Part shown: positions 42,267 through 54,366 of the stretch, one piece after another
Layout: every line of letters starts with the position of its first letter
Position numbering within the stretch: position 1 is the first letter of the stretch
Assembly (NCBI GenBank): GCA_001695595.3
Contig: MBPM02000215.1
Span: 1-60,694 of the forward strand
From: Plasmopara viticola
Lineage: Eukaryota > Oomycota > Peronosporomycetes > Peronosporales > Peronosporaceae
Direction of reading: 5' to 3'
DNA: 60,694 bases
The notes under the pieces: generated by a model
What the model was told of the DNA's origin: nothing
The model's database searches: none
What the model saw: only the letters and a program-made list of their open reading frames with translations
Translations under genes and position numbers: made by a program

Positions 42267-45200
42267 GATAAGTCCTTTCTATAGCTGTAGCCATGCATAC
42301 ATGCAATAGAGACGGAACAAAGTGTATAATCATTCTGCTGGAGAATAAAGACGTTGTACGGCCACAGATACGTCTTTTTTATCGCTCTAGACATGCACAG
42401 ATGCAATGGAGCCCCAACGAAGTGTATAATCATTCTGTTGGAGCGCTGAGACCTTGTGTGGCCACAGATACGTCCATTCTATCGCTCTAAGCATGCACAG
42501 ATGCAATGGAGCCCCAACAAAGTGTATAAACATTTTGTTGGAGCGCTGAGACGTTGTGCGGCCACAGATACGTCCTTTTTATCGCTCTAGACATGCACAG
42601 ATGCAATGGAGCCCCAACGAAGTGTATAATAATTCTGTTGGAGCGCTAAGACGTTGTGCGGCCACAGATACGTCCTTTTTATCGCTCTAGGCATGCTCAG
42701 ATGCAATAGAGCCCGTACGAAGTGTATAATCATTCTGCTGGAGCGCTGAGACGTTGTGCGGCCACAGATACGTCCTTTCGATCGCTCTAGGCATGCACAG
42801 ATGCAATGGAGCCTTAACGAAGTGTATAAACATTTTGTTGGAGCGCTGAGACGTTGTGCGGCCACAGATACGTCCTTTTTATCGCTCTAGACATGCACAA
42901 ATGCAATGGAGCCCCAACGAAGTGTATAATCATTATGTTGGAGCGCTGAGACCTAGTGCGGCCACAGATACGTCTTTTCTATCGCTCTAGGCATGCTCAG
43001 ATGCAATAGAGCCCGCACGATGTGTATAATCATTCTGCTGGAGCGCTGAGACGTTGTGCGGCCACAGATACGTCCTTTCGATCGCTCTAGGCATTCACAG
43101 ATGCAATGGAGCCCTAACGAAGTGTATAAACATTCTGTTGGAGCGCTGAGACGTTGTGCGGCCACAGATACGTCCTTATTATCGCTCTAGACATGCACAG
43201 ATGCAATGGAGCCCCAACGAAGTGTATAATAATTCTGTTGGAGCGCTAAGACGTTGTGCGGCCACAGATACGTCCTTCTATCGCTCTAGGCATGCTCAGA
43301 TGAAATAGACCCCGTACGAAGTGTATAATCATTCTGCTGGAGCGCTGAGACGTTGTGCGGCCACAGATACGTCCTTTCGATCGCTCTAGGCATGCACAGA
43401 TGCAATGGAGCCTTAACGAAATGTATAAACATTCTGTTGGAGCGCTGAGACGTTGTGCGGCCACAGATAAGTCCTTTCTATAGCTGTAGCCATGCATACA
43501 TTAAATAGAGACGGAACAAAGTGTATAATCATTCTGCTGGAGAATAAAGACGTTGTACGGCCACAGATACGTCTTTTTATCGCTCTAGACATGCACAGAT
43601 GCAATGGAGCCCCAACGAAGTGTATAATCATTCTGTTGGAGCGCTGAGACCTTGTGTGGCCACAGATACGTCCATTCTATCGCTCTAAGCATGCACAGAT
43701 GCAATGGAGCCCCAACAAAGTGTATAAACATTTTGTTGGAGCGCTGAGACGTTGTGCGGCCACAGATACGTCCTTTTTATCGCTCTAGACATGCACAGAT
43801 GCAATGGAGCCCCAACGAAGTGTATAATAATTCTGTTGGAGCTCTAAGACGTTGTGCGGCCACAGATACGTCCTTTTTATCGCTCTAGGCATGCTCAGAT
43901 GCAATAGAGCCCGTACGAAGTGTATAATCATTCTGCTGGAGCGCTGAGACGTTGTGCGGCCACAGATACGTCCTTTCGATCGCTCTAGGCATGCACAGAT
44001 GCAATGGAGCCTTAACGAAGTGTATAAACATTTTGTTGGAGCGCTGAGACGTTGTGCGGCCACAGATACGTCCTTTCTATCGCTCTAGACATGCACAAAT
44101 GCAATGGAGCCCCAACGAAGTGTATAATCATTCTGTTGGAGCGCTGAGACCTAGTGCGGCCACAGATACGTCTTTTCTATCGCTCTAGGCATGCTCAGAT
44201 GCAATAGAGCCCGCACGATGTGTATAATCATTCTGCTGGAGCGCTGAGACGTTGTGCGGCCACAGATACGTCCTTTCGATCGCTCTAGGCATGCACAGAT
44301 GCAATGGAGCCTTAACGAAGTGTATAAACATTCTGTTGGAGCGCTGAGACGTTGTGCGGCCACAGATACGTCCTTATTATCGCTCTAGACATGCACAGAT
44401 GCAATGGAGCCCCAACGAAGTGTATAATAATTCTGTTGGAGCGCTAAGACGTTGTGCGGCCACAGATACGTCCTTCTATCGCTCTAGGCATGCTCAGATG
44501 AAATAGACCCCGTACGAAGTGTATAATCATTCTGCTGGAGCGCTGAGACGTTGTGCGGCCACAGATACGTCCTTTCGATCGCTCTAGGCATGCACAGATG
44601 CAATGGAGCCTTAACGAAATGTATAAACATTCTGTTGGAGCGCTGAGACGTTGTGCGGCCACAGATACGTCCTTATTATCGCTGTAGCCATGCATACATG
44701 CAATAGAGACGGAACAAAGTGTATAATCATTCTGCTGGAGAATAAAGACGTTGTACGGCCAGAGATGCAATGGAGCCCCAACGAAGTGTATAATCATTCT
44801 GTTGGAGCGCTGAGACCTTGTGTGGCCACAGATACGTCCATTCTATCGCTCTAAGCATGCACAGATGCAATGGAGCCCCAACAAAGTGTATAAACATTTT
44901 GTTGGAGCGCTGAGACGTTGTGCGGCCACAGATACGTCCTTTTTATCGCTCTAGACATGCACAGATGCAATGGAGCCTCAACGAAGTGTATAATAATTCT
45001 GTTGGAGCGCTAAGACGTTGTGCGGCCACAGATACGTCCTTCTATCGCTCTAGGCATGCTCAGATGAAATAGACCCCGTACGAAGTGTATAATCATTCTG
45101 CTGGAGCGCTGAGACGTTGTGCGGCCACAGATACGTCCTTTCGATCGCTCTAGGCATGCACAGATGCAATGGAGCCTTAACGAAATGTATAAACATTCTG

Positions 45201-48150
45201 TTGGAGCGCTGAGACGTTGTGCGGCCACAGATACGTCCTTATTATCGCTGTAGCCATGCATACATGCAATAGAGACGGAACAAAGTGTATAATCATTCTG
45301 CTGGAGAATAAAGACGTTGTACGGCCACAGATACGTCTTTTTTATCGCTCTAGACATGCACAGATGCAATGGAGCCCCAACGAAGTGTATAATCATTCTG
45401 TTGGAGCGCTGAGACCTTGTGTGGCCACAGATACGTCCATTCTATCGCTCTAAGCATGCACAGATGCAATGGAGCCCCAACAAAGTGTATAAACATTTTG
45501 TTGGAGCGCTGAGACGTTGTGCGGCCACAGATACGTCCTTTTTATCGCTCTAGACATGCACAGATGCAATGGAGCCTCAACGAAGTGTATAATAATTCTG
45601 TTGGAGCGCTAAGACGTTGTGCGGCCACAGATACGTCCTTCTATCGCTCTAGGCATGCTCAGATGAAATAGACCCCGTACGAAGTGTATAATCATTCTGC
45701 TGGAGCGCTGAGACGTTGTGCGGCCACAGATACGTCCTTTCGATCGCTCTAGGCATGCACAGATGCAATGGAGCCTTAACGAAATGTATAAACATTCTGT
45801 TGGAGCGCTGAGACGTTGTGCGGCCACAGATAAGTCCTTTCTATCGCTGTAGCCATGCATACATGCAATAGAGACGGAACAAAGTGTATAATCATTCTGC
45901 TGGAGAATAAAGACGTTGTATGGCCACAGATACGTCTTTTTTATCGCTCTAGACATGCACAGATGCAATGGAGCCCCAACGAAGTGTATAATCATTCTGT
46001 TGGAGCGCTGAGACCTTGTGTGGCCACAGATACGTCCATTCTATCGCTCTAAGCATGCACAGATGCAATGGAGCCCCAACAAAGTGTATAAACATTTTGT
46101 TGGAGCGCTGAGACGTTGTGCGGCCACAGATACGTCCTTTTTATCGCTCTAGACATGCACAGATGCAATGGAGCCCCAACGAAGTGTATAATAATTCTGT
46201 TGGAGCGCTAAGACGTTGTGCGGCCACAGATACGTCCTTTTTATCGCTCTAGGCATGCTCAGATGCAATAGAGCCCGTACGAAGTGTATAATCATTCTGC
46301 TGGAGCGCTGAGACGTTGTGCGGCCACAGATACGTCCTTTCGATCGCTCTAGGCATGCACAGATGCAATGGAGCCTTAACGAAGTGTATAAACATTCTGT
46401 TCGAGCGCTGAGACCTTGTGCGGCCACAGATACGTCCTTTCTATCGCTATAGACATGCATACATGCAATAGAGACGGAACAAAGTGTATTATCATTCTGC
46501 TGGAGAATAAAGACGTTGTACGGCCACAGATACGTCTTTTTTATCGCTCTAGACATGCAAAGATGCAATGGAGCCCCAACGAAGTGTATAATCATTCTGT
46601 TGGAGCGCTGAGACCTTGTGCGGCCACCGATACGTCCATTCTATCGCTCTAGGCATGCACAGATGCAATGGAGCCCCAACGAAGTGTATAAACATTTTGT
46701 TGGAGCGCTGAGACGTTGTGCGGCCACAGATACGTCCTTTTTATCGCTCTAGACATGCACAAATGCAATGGAGCCCCAACGAAGTGTATAATCATTCTGT
46801 TGGAGCGCTAAGACGTTGTGCGGCCACAGATACGTCCTTTCTATCGCTCTAGGCATGCTCAGATGCAATAGAGCCCGCACGAAGTGTATAATCATTCTGC
46901 TGGAGCGCTGAGACGTTGTGCGGCCACAGATACGTCCTTTCGATCGCTCTAGGCATGCACAGATGCAATGGAGCCTTAACGAAGTGTATAAACATTCTGT
47001 TGGAGCGCTGAGACGTTGTGCGGCCACAGATACGTCCTTATTATCGCTCTAGGCATGCACAGATGCAATGGAGCCCCAACGAAGTGTATAATAATTCTGT
47101 TGGAGCGCTAAGACGTTGTGCGGCCACAGATACGTCCTTCTATCGCTCTAGGCATGCTCAGATGCAATAGAGCCCGTACGAAGTGTATAATCATTCTGTT
47201 GGAGCGCTGAGACGTTGTGCGGCCACAGATACGTCCTTTCGATCGCTCTAGTCATGCACAGATGCAATGGAGCCTTAACGAAGTGTATAAACATTCTGTT
47301 GGAGCGCTGAGACGTTGTGCGGCCACAGATAAGTCCTTTCTATCGCTGTAGACATGCATACATGCAATAGAGACGGAACAAAGTGTATAATCATTCTGCT
47401 GGAGAATAAAGACGTTGTACGGCCACAGATACGTCTTTTTTATCGCTCTAGACATGAACAGATGCAATGGAGCCCCAACGAAGTGTATAATCATTCTGCT
47501 GGAGCGCTAAGACCTTGTGTGGCCACAGACACGTCCATTCTATCCCTCTAGGCATGCATAGATGCAATGGAGCCCCAACGAAGTGTATAAACATTTTGTT
47601 GGAGCGCTGAGACGTTGTGCGGCCACAGATACGTCCTTTTTATCGCTCTAGACATGCACAAATGCAATGGAGCCCCAACGAAGTGTATAATAATTCTGTT
47701 GGAGCGCTAAGACGTTGTGCGGCCACAGATACGTCCTTTCTATCGCTCTAGGCATGCTCAGATGCAATAGAGCCCGTACGAAGTGTATAATCATTCTGCT
47801 GGAGCGCTGAGACGTTGTGCGGCCACAGATACGTCCTTTCGATCGCTCTAGGCATGCACAGATGCAATGGAGCCTTAACGAAGTGTATAAACATTCTGTT
47901 GGAGCGCTGAGACGTTGTGCGGCCACAGATAAGTCCTTTCTATCGCTGTAGACATGCATACATGCAATAGAGACGGAACAAAGTGTATAATCATTCTGCT
48001 GGAGAATAAAGACGTTGTACGGCCACAGATACGTCTGTTTTATCGCTCTAGACATGCACAGATGCAATGGAGCCCCAACGAAGTGTATAATCATTCTGTT
48101 GGAGCGCTGAGACCTTGTGTGGCCACCGATACGTCCATTCTATCCCTCTA
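42267..48150. repeat. 6- and 12-monomer higher-order repeats
   Basis: A reference monomer (GATAAGTCC or GATACGTCC before the GCTGTAG / GCTATAG variant and CATGCATACATG) lies at 42,267, 43,466, 44,664, 45,230, 45,829, 46,429, 47,328 and 47,928. The spacings are 1,199, 1,198, 566, 599, 600, 899 and 600 bp, that is 12, 12, 6 (with a 34-bp loss), 6, 6, 9 and 6 monomers. Copies are nearly identical, making this the most homogenised part of the window. Confidence 0.88.
44752..44775. repeat. 34-bp deletion inside one higher-order repeat copy
   Basis: TTGTACGGCCAGAGATGCAA joins the start of one monomer to its middle. The segment from ATACGTC through CATGCAC is absent, which explains why this repeat copy measures 566 bp rather than 599-600 bp. 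Confidence 0.85.
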
Positions 48151-49619
48151 GGCATGCACAGATGCAATGGATCCCCAACGAAGTGTATAATCATTCTGTT
48201 GGAGCGCTGAGACGTTGTACGGCCAAAAATAAGTCCTTTCTATCGCTCTAAGCATGCACAGATGCAAAGGAGCCCCAACGAAGTGCATAATCATTCTGTT
48301 GGAGCCCTGACACGCTGTACGGAAACAGCTACGTCCTTTCTATCGCTCTAGACATGCCCAGATGCAATAGAGCCCCAACGAAGTGTATAATCATTTGGTT
48401 GGAGCGCTAAAACGTTGTACGGCCAAAGATGCGTACTTTCTATCGCTTTAGACATGCACCGATGCAATAGATCCACACTGAAAGTGTACAATCATTCTGT
48501 TGGAGCCTGAGACGCTGTACGGCCAAAGATACGTCGTTACTATCTCTCTAGACATGCACAGATGCTATAGAGCCACAACGAAGAGTATAATCGTTCTGTT
48601 CGAGCACTGAGAAGTCGTACGGCCTCAAATACGTCCTTTCTATCGCTCTAGACATGAACTGATGCAATAGAGCCACAACGAAGTGTAAAATAATTATGTT
48701 GGAGCGCTAAGATGTTGTACGGCCACAGCTACGTCCTTTCTATCGTTCTAGACATGCCCAGACGCAATAGAGCCACAAAGAAGTGTATAATCATTTTGTT
48801 GGAGCCCTAGGACGTTTTACGGCCAGAGAAACGTTCTTTCCTACGATCTAGACATGCACAATTGGGATAGAGCCGCAACGAAGGGTATAATCATTCTGTT
48901 GAAGCACTGAGAAGTTACACGGCCAAAAATACGTCCTTTCTATCGCTCTAGCAATGCACAGATGCAAAAGATCCACACTTAAAGTGTACAATCATTCTGT
49001 TGGAGCCCTGAGATGTTGTACGGCCAAAAAATCGTCGTTGCTATCTCTCTAGACATGCACAGATGCTAGAGCGCCACAACGAAGTGTATAATCGTTCTGT
49101 TGGAGCACTGAGAAGTCGTACGGCCACAGATACGTCCTTTTTATCGCTCTAGACATGAACTGATGCAATAGAGCCACAACGAAGTGTATAATAATTATGT
49201 TGGAGCGCTAAGACGTTGTACGGCCACAGTCACGTCCTTTCTATCGATCTAGACATGCCCAGACGCAATAGAGCCACAAAGAAGTGTATAATCATTAGGT
49301 TGGAGCGCTAGGACGTTTTACGGCCAGCGATACGTCCTTTCTTACGATCTAGACATGTACAAATGGAATAGAGCCGCAACGAAGGGTATATCATTCTGTT
49401 GAAGCACTGAAAAGTTGTACGGCCAGGAATACGTCCTTTCTATCGCTCTAGACATGCACAGATGCAATAGCTCCACACTCAATATATACAATCATCTGGT
49501 GAGCCCTGAGATGTTGTACGGCCAAAGATACGTCTTTTCTATAGCTCAAGACATGTACAGATGCTATAGAGCCGCAACGAAGTGTATAATCATTCTGTTG
49601 AAGCTCTGAGACGTTGTAC

Positions 49620-49640
49620 GGCCAAATAAACTTCTAGACA
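49620..49640. repeat. Monomer with internal deletion (AAATAAACTTCTAGAC type)
   Basis: GGCCAAATAAACTTCTAGAC replaces the longer GGCCA-ATACGTCC-TATCGCTCTAGAC segment, a loss of about 13 bp. The same variant occurs twice in successive monomers at about 53,800 and 53,885, so it has been copied as part of a higher-order unit. Confidence 0.75.
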
Positions 49641-49897
49641 TGCACAGATGCAATAGAGCTACAACGAAGTGTATAAAAATTCTGTTGGAGCCCTGAGACG
49701 TTGTACGGCCACAACTAAGTCCTCTCTATCGCTCTAGACATGCCCAGATGCAATAGAGCCACAAAGAAGTGTATAATCATTATGTTGGAGCGCCAGGACG
49801 TTTTACAGCCAGAAATACTTCCTTTCTATCGCTTAAGACATGTACATATGCTATAGAGCCCCAACGAAGTGTATAATAATTCCGTTTGGAGCGCTGA

Positions 49898-49976
49898 GAT
49901 GTTGTGCGGCCACAGATACGTCCTTTCTATCGCTCTAGGCATGCACAGATGCAATGGAGCCCCAACGAAGTGTATA
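49898..49976. repeat. Zone-2 monomer embedded in zone 3
   Basis: GTTGTGCGGCCACAGATACG, CTCTAGGCATGCACAGATGC and AATGGAGCCCCAACGAAG are the exact zone-2 combination but sit between zone-3 monomers. It ends in a shortened GTGTATATGTTGGAGCCC junction, which suggests insertion or conversion with a ragged right end. Confidence 0.8.
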
Positions 49977-52900
49977 TGTTGGAGCCCTGAGATGTTGCGC
50001 GGCCACAGATACGTCCTTTATATCGCTCAAGCCCTTCACGCATGCAATAGAGCCACAACGAAGTGTATTGTCATTCTGTTGTAGCCCTGAGACGTTGTAC
50101 GGCCAAAAATACGTCCTTTCTATCGCTCTAGACATGCACAGATGCAAAAGATCCACACTGAAAGTGTACAATCATTCTGTTGGAGCCCTGAGATGTTGTA
50201 CGGCCAAAGATACGTCGTTACTATCTCTCTAGACATGCACAGATGCCATAGAGCCACAACGAAGTGTATAATCGTTCTGTTGGAGCACTGAGAAGTCGTA
50301 AGGCCACAGATACGTCCTTTCTATCGCTCTAGACATGAACCGATGCAATAGAGCCACAACGAAGTGTATAATAATTATGTTGGAGCGCTAAGACGTTGTA
50401 CGGCCACGGCGACGTCCTTTCCATCGCTCTAGACATGCCCAGACGCAATAGAGCCCCAACGAAGTGTTGAATTATTCGATTGGAGCGCTAAGACGTTGTA
50501 CGGCCAAAGATGCGTCCTTTCTATCGCTTTGGACATGCACAGATGCACTAGAGCCACAACGAAGGGCACAATTTTTCTGTTGAGCCTGAGACGCTGTACG
50601 GCCAAAGAAACGTCTTTTCTATCTCTCTAGACATGCACAGATGCTGTAGAGCCATAACATAGTGTATAATCACTTTGTTGGAGCCCTGAGATGTTGTGCG
50701 GCCACAGATACGTCTTTTATTTCGCTCAAGACCTTCACGCATCCAATAGAGCCACAACGAAGTGTATAGTCATTCTGTTGTAGCCCTGAGACGTTGTACG
50801 GCCAAAAATACGTCCTTTCTATCGCTCTAGACATGCACAGATGAGAAAGATCCACACTGAAAGTGTACAATCATTCTGTTGGAGCCCTGAGATGTTGTAC
50901 GGCCAAAGATACGTCGTGACTATCTCTCTAGACATGCACAGATGCTATAGAACCACAACGAAGTGTATACTCGTTCTGTTGGAGCACTGGGAAGTCATAC
51001 GGCCACAGATACGTCCTTTCTATTGCTCTAGACATGAACTGATGCAATAGAGCCACAACGAAGCGTAAAATAATCCTGTTGGAGCGCTAAGACGTTGTAC
51101 GGCCACAGTCACGTCCTTTCTATCGTTCTAGACATGCCCAGATGCAATAGAGCCACAAAGAAGTGTATAATCATTATGTTGGAGCGCTAGGACGTTTTAC
51201 GGCCAGCGATACGTCCTTTCTTACGATCTAGACATGCACAAATCGAATAGAGCCGCAACGAAGGGTATATCATTCTGTTGAAGCACTGAAAAGTTGTACG
51301 GCCAGGAATACGTCCTTTCTATCGCTCTAGACATGCACAGATGCAATCGCTCCACACTGAATATATACAATCATTCTGGTGAGCCCTGAGATGTTGAACG
51401 GCCAAAGATACGTCTTTTCTATAGCTCTAGACATGCACAGATACAAAAGAGCCACAACAAAGTGTATAATAATTCTGTTGGAGCTCTGAGACGTTGTACG
51501 GCCACAAGTACGTCCTTTTCATCGCTTTAGACATGCCCAGACGCAATAGATTCCCAATGAGGTATATAACCATTGTGTTGGATCGCTAAGACATTGTACG
51601 GCCACAGATACGTCCTTTCTATCGCTCAAGCCCTTCACGCATGCAATAGACCCACAACGAAGTGTATAGTCATTCTGTTGTAGCCCTGAGACGTTGTACG
51701 GCCAAGAATACGTCCTTTCTATCGCTCTAGACATGCACAGATGCAAAAGATCCACACTGAAAGTGTACAATCATTCTGTTGGAGCCCTGAGATGTTGTAC
51801 GGCCAAAGATACGTCGTTACTATCTCTCTAGACATGCACAGATGCTATAGAGCCACAACGAAGTGTATAATCATTCTGTAAGAGCACTGAGAAGTCGTAT
51901 GGCCACAGATACGCCCTTTCTATCGCTCTAGACATGCACAGATGCAAGCCACAACGAAGTGTATAATAATTATGTTGGAGCGCTAAGACGTTGTACGGCC
52001 ACAGCTACGTCCTCTCTATCGCTCTAGACATGCCCAGACGCAATGGAGCCACAAATAAGTGTATAATCATTATGTTGGAGCGCCAGGACGTTTTACGGCC
52101 AGAAATACGTCCTTTCTTACGATCTAGACATGGATAAATGGAATAGAGCCGCAACGAAGGGTATAATCATTCTGTTGAAGCACTGAGAAGTTGTACGGCT
52201 AAGAATACGTCCTTTCTATCGCTCTAGATATGCACAGATGCAAAAGATCCACACTGAAAGCGTACAATCATTCTGTTGGAGCCCTGAGATGTTGTACGGC
52301 CAAAGAATCGTCGTTACTATCTCTCTAGACATGCACAGATGCTATAGCGCCACAACGAAGTGTATAATCGTTCTGTTGGAGCGCTGAGAAGTCGCACGGC
52401 CACAGATACGTCCTTTCTATCGCTCTAGACATGAATTGATGCAATAGAGCCACAACGAAGTGTATAATAGTTATGTTGGAGCGCTAAGACGTTGTACGAC
52501 CACAGCCACGTCCTTTCTATGGTTCTAGATATGCCCAGACGCAATAGAGCCACAAAGAAGTGTATAATCATTATGTTGGAGCGCTAGGACGTTTTACGGC
52601 CAGCGATACGTCCTTTCTTACGATCTAGACATGCACAAATGGAATAGAGCCGCAACGAAGGGCATATCATTCTGTTGAAGCACTGAGAAGTTGTACGGCC
52701 AGGAATACGTCCTTTCTATCGCTCTAGACATGCACAGATGCAATCGCTCCACACTGAATATATACAATCATTCTGGTGAGCCCTGAGATGTTGTACGGCC
52801 AAAGATACGTCTTTTCTATAGCTCTAGACATGCACAGATGCAATAGAGCCACCACGAAGTGTATAATAATTCTGTTGGAGCCCTGAGACGTTCTACGGCC

Positions 52901-54366
52901 ACAACTTCGTCCTTTTCATCGCTTTAGACATGCCCAGACGCAATAGATTACCAATGAAGTATATAATCATTGTGTTGGATCGCTAAGACGTTGTACGGCC
53001 ACAGATACGTCCTTTCTATCGTTCAAGCCCTTCACGCATGCAATAGAGACACAACGAAGTGTATAGTCATTCTGTTGTAGCCCTGAGACGTTGTACGGCC
53101 AAGAATACGTCCTTTCTATCGCTCTAGACATGCACAGATGCAAAAGATCCACACTGAAAGTGTACAATCATTCTGTTGGAGCCCTGAGATGTTGTACGGC
53201 CAAAGATACGTCGTTACTATCTCTCTAGACATGCACAGATGCTATAGAGCCACAACGAAGTGTATAATCGTTCTGTTGGAGCACTGAGAAGTCGTACGGC
53301 CACAGATACGCCCTTTCTATCGCTCTAGACATGAACTGATGCGAGCCACAACGAAGTGTATAATTAATCTGTTGGAGCGCTAAGACGTTGTACGGCCACA
53401 GCCACGTCCTCCCTATCGTTCTAGACATGCCCAGACGCAATAGAGCCACAAAGAAGTGTATAATCATTATGTTGGAGCGCTAGGACGTTTTACGGCCAGC
53501 GATACGTCCTTTCTTACGGTTTAGACATGCACAAATGGAATAGAGCCGCAACGAAGGGTATATCATTCTGTTGAAGCACTGAAAAGTTGTACGGCCAGGA
53601 ATACGTTCTTTCTATCGCTCTAGACATGCACAGATGCAAAAGCTCCACACTGAATATATACAATCATTCTGGTGAGCCCTGCGATGTTGTACGGCCAAAG
53701 ATACGTCTTTTCTATAGCTCAAGACATGTACAGATGCTATAGAGCCGCAACGAAGTGTATAATCATTCTGTTGAAGCTCTGAGACGTTGTACGGCCAAAT
53801 AAACTTCTAGACATGCACAGATGCAATAGAGCCACAACGAAGTGTATAATCCTTCTGTTGAAGCTCTGAGACGTTGTACGGCCAAATAAACTTCTAGACA
53901 TGCACAGATGCAATAGAGCCACAACGAAGTGTATAATAATTCTGTTGGAGCCCTGAGACGTTGTACGGCCACAGCTACGTTCTTTCCATCGCTGTAGACA
54001 TGCCCAGACGCAATAGAGCCCCAACGAAGTGAATAATCATTCGGTTGGAGCGCTAAGACGTTGTACGGCCAAAGATGCGTCCTTTCTATCGCTTTGGACA
54101 TGCACAGATGCACTAGAGCCACAACAAAGTGTACAATCATTCTGTTGGAGCCCTGAGATGTTGTACGGCCAAAGATACGTCGTTACTATCTCTCTAGACA
54201 TGCACTGATGCTGTAGAGCCACGACATAGTGTATAATCAATTTGTTGGAGCCCTGAGATGTTGGGCGGCCACAGATATGTCTTTTCTATCGCTCAAGCCC
54301 TTCACGCATGCAATAGAGCCACAACGAAGAGTATAGTCATTCTGTTGTAGCCCTGAGACGTTGTAC

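Larger units (their letters stand above)
9190..48170. repeat. Satellite zone 2 (GTGCGG-type monomers)
   Basis: The dominant monomer changes to GTTGTGCGGCCACAG, with CTCTAGGCATGCAC and ATGCAATGGAGCC. Alternate types end in GAGCCCCAACG, GAGCCTTAACG, GAGCCCGTACG or GAGACGGAACAAAG. The right border at about 48,170 is sharp: CCAAAAATAAGTCC at about 48,222 begins the diverged zone 3. The zone is built by repeated tandem duplication of blocks of 6 to 27 monomers, each recognisable by private variants. Confidence 0.9.
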
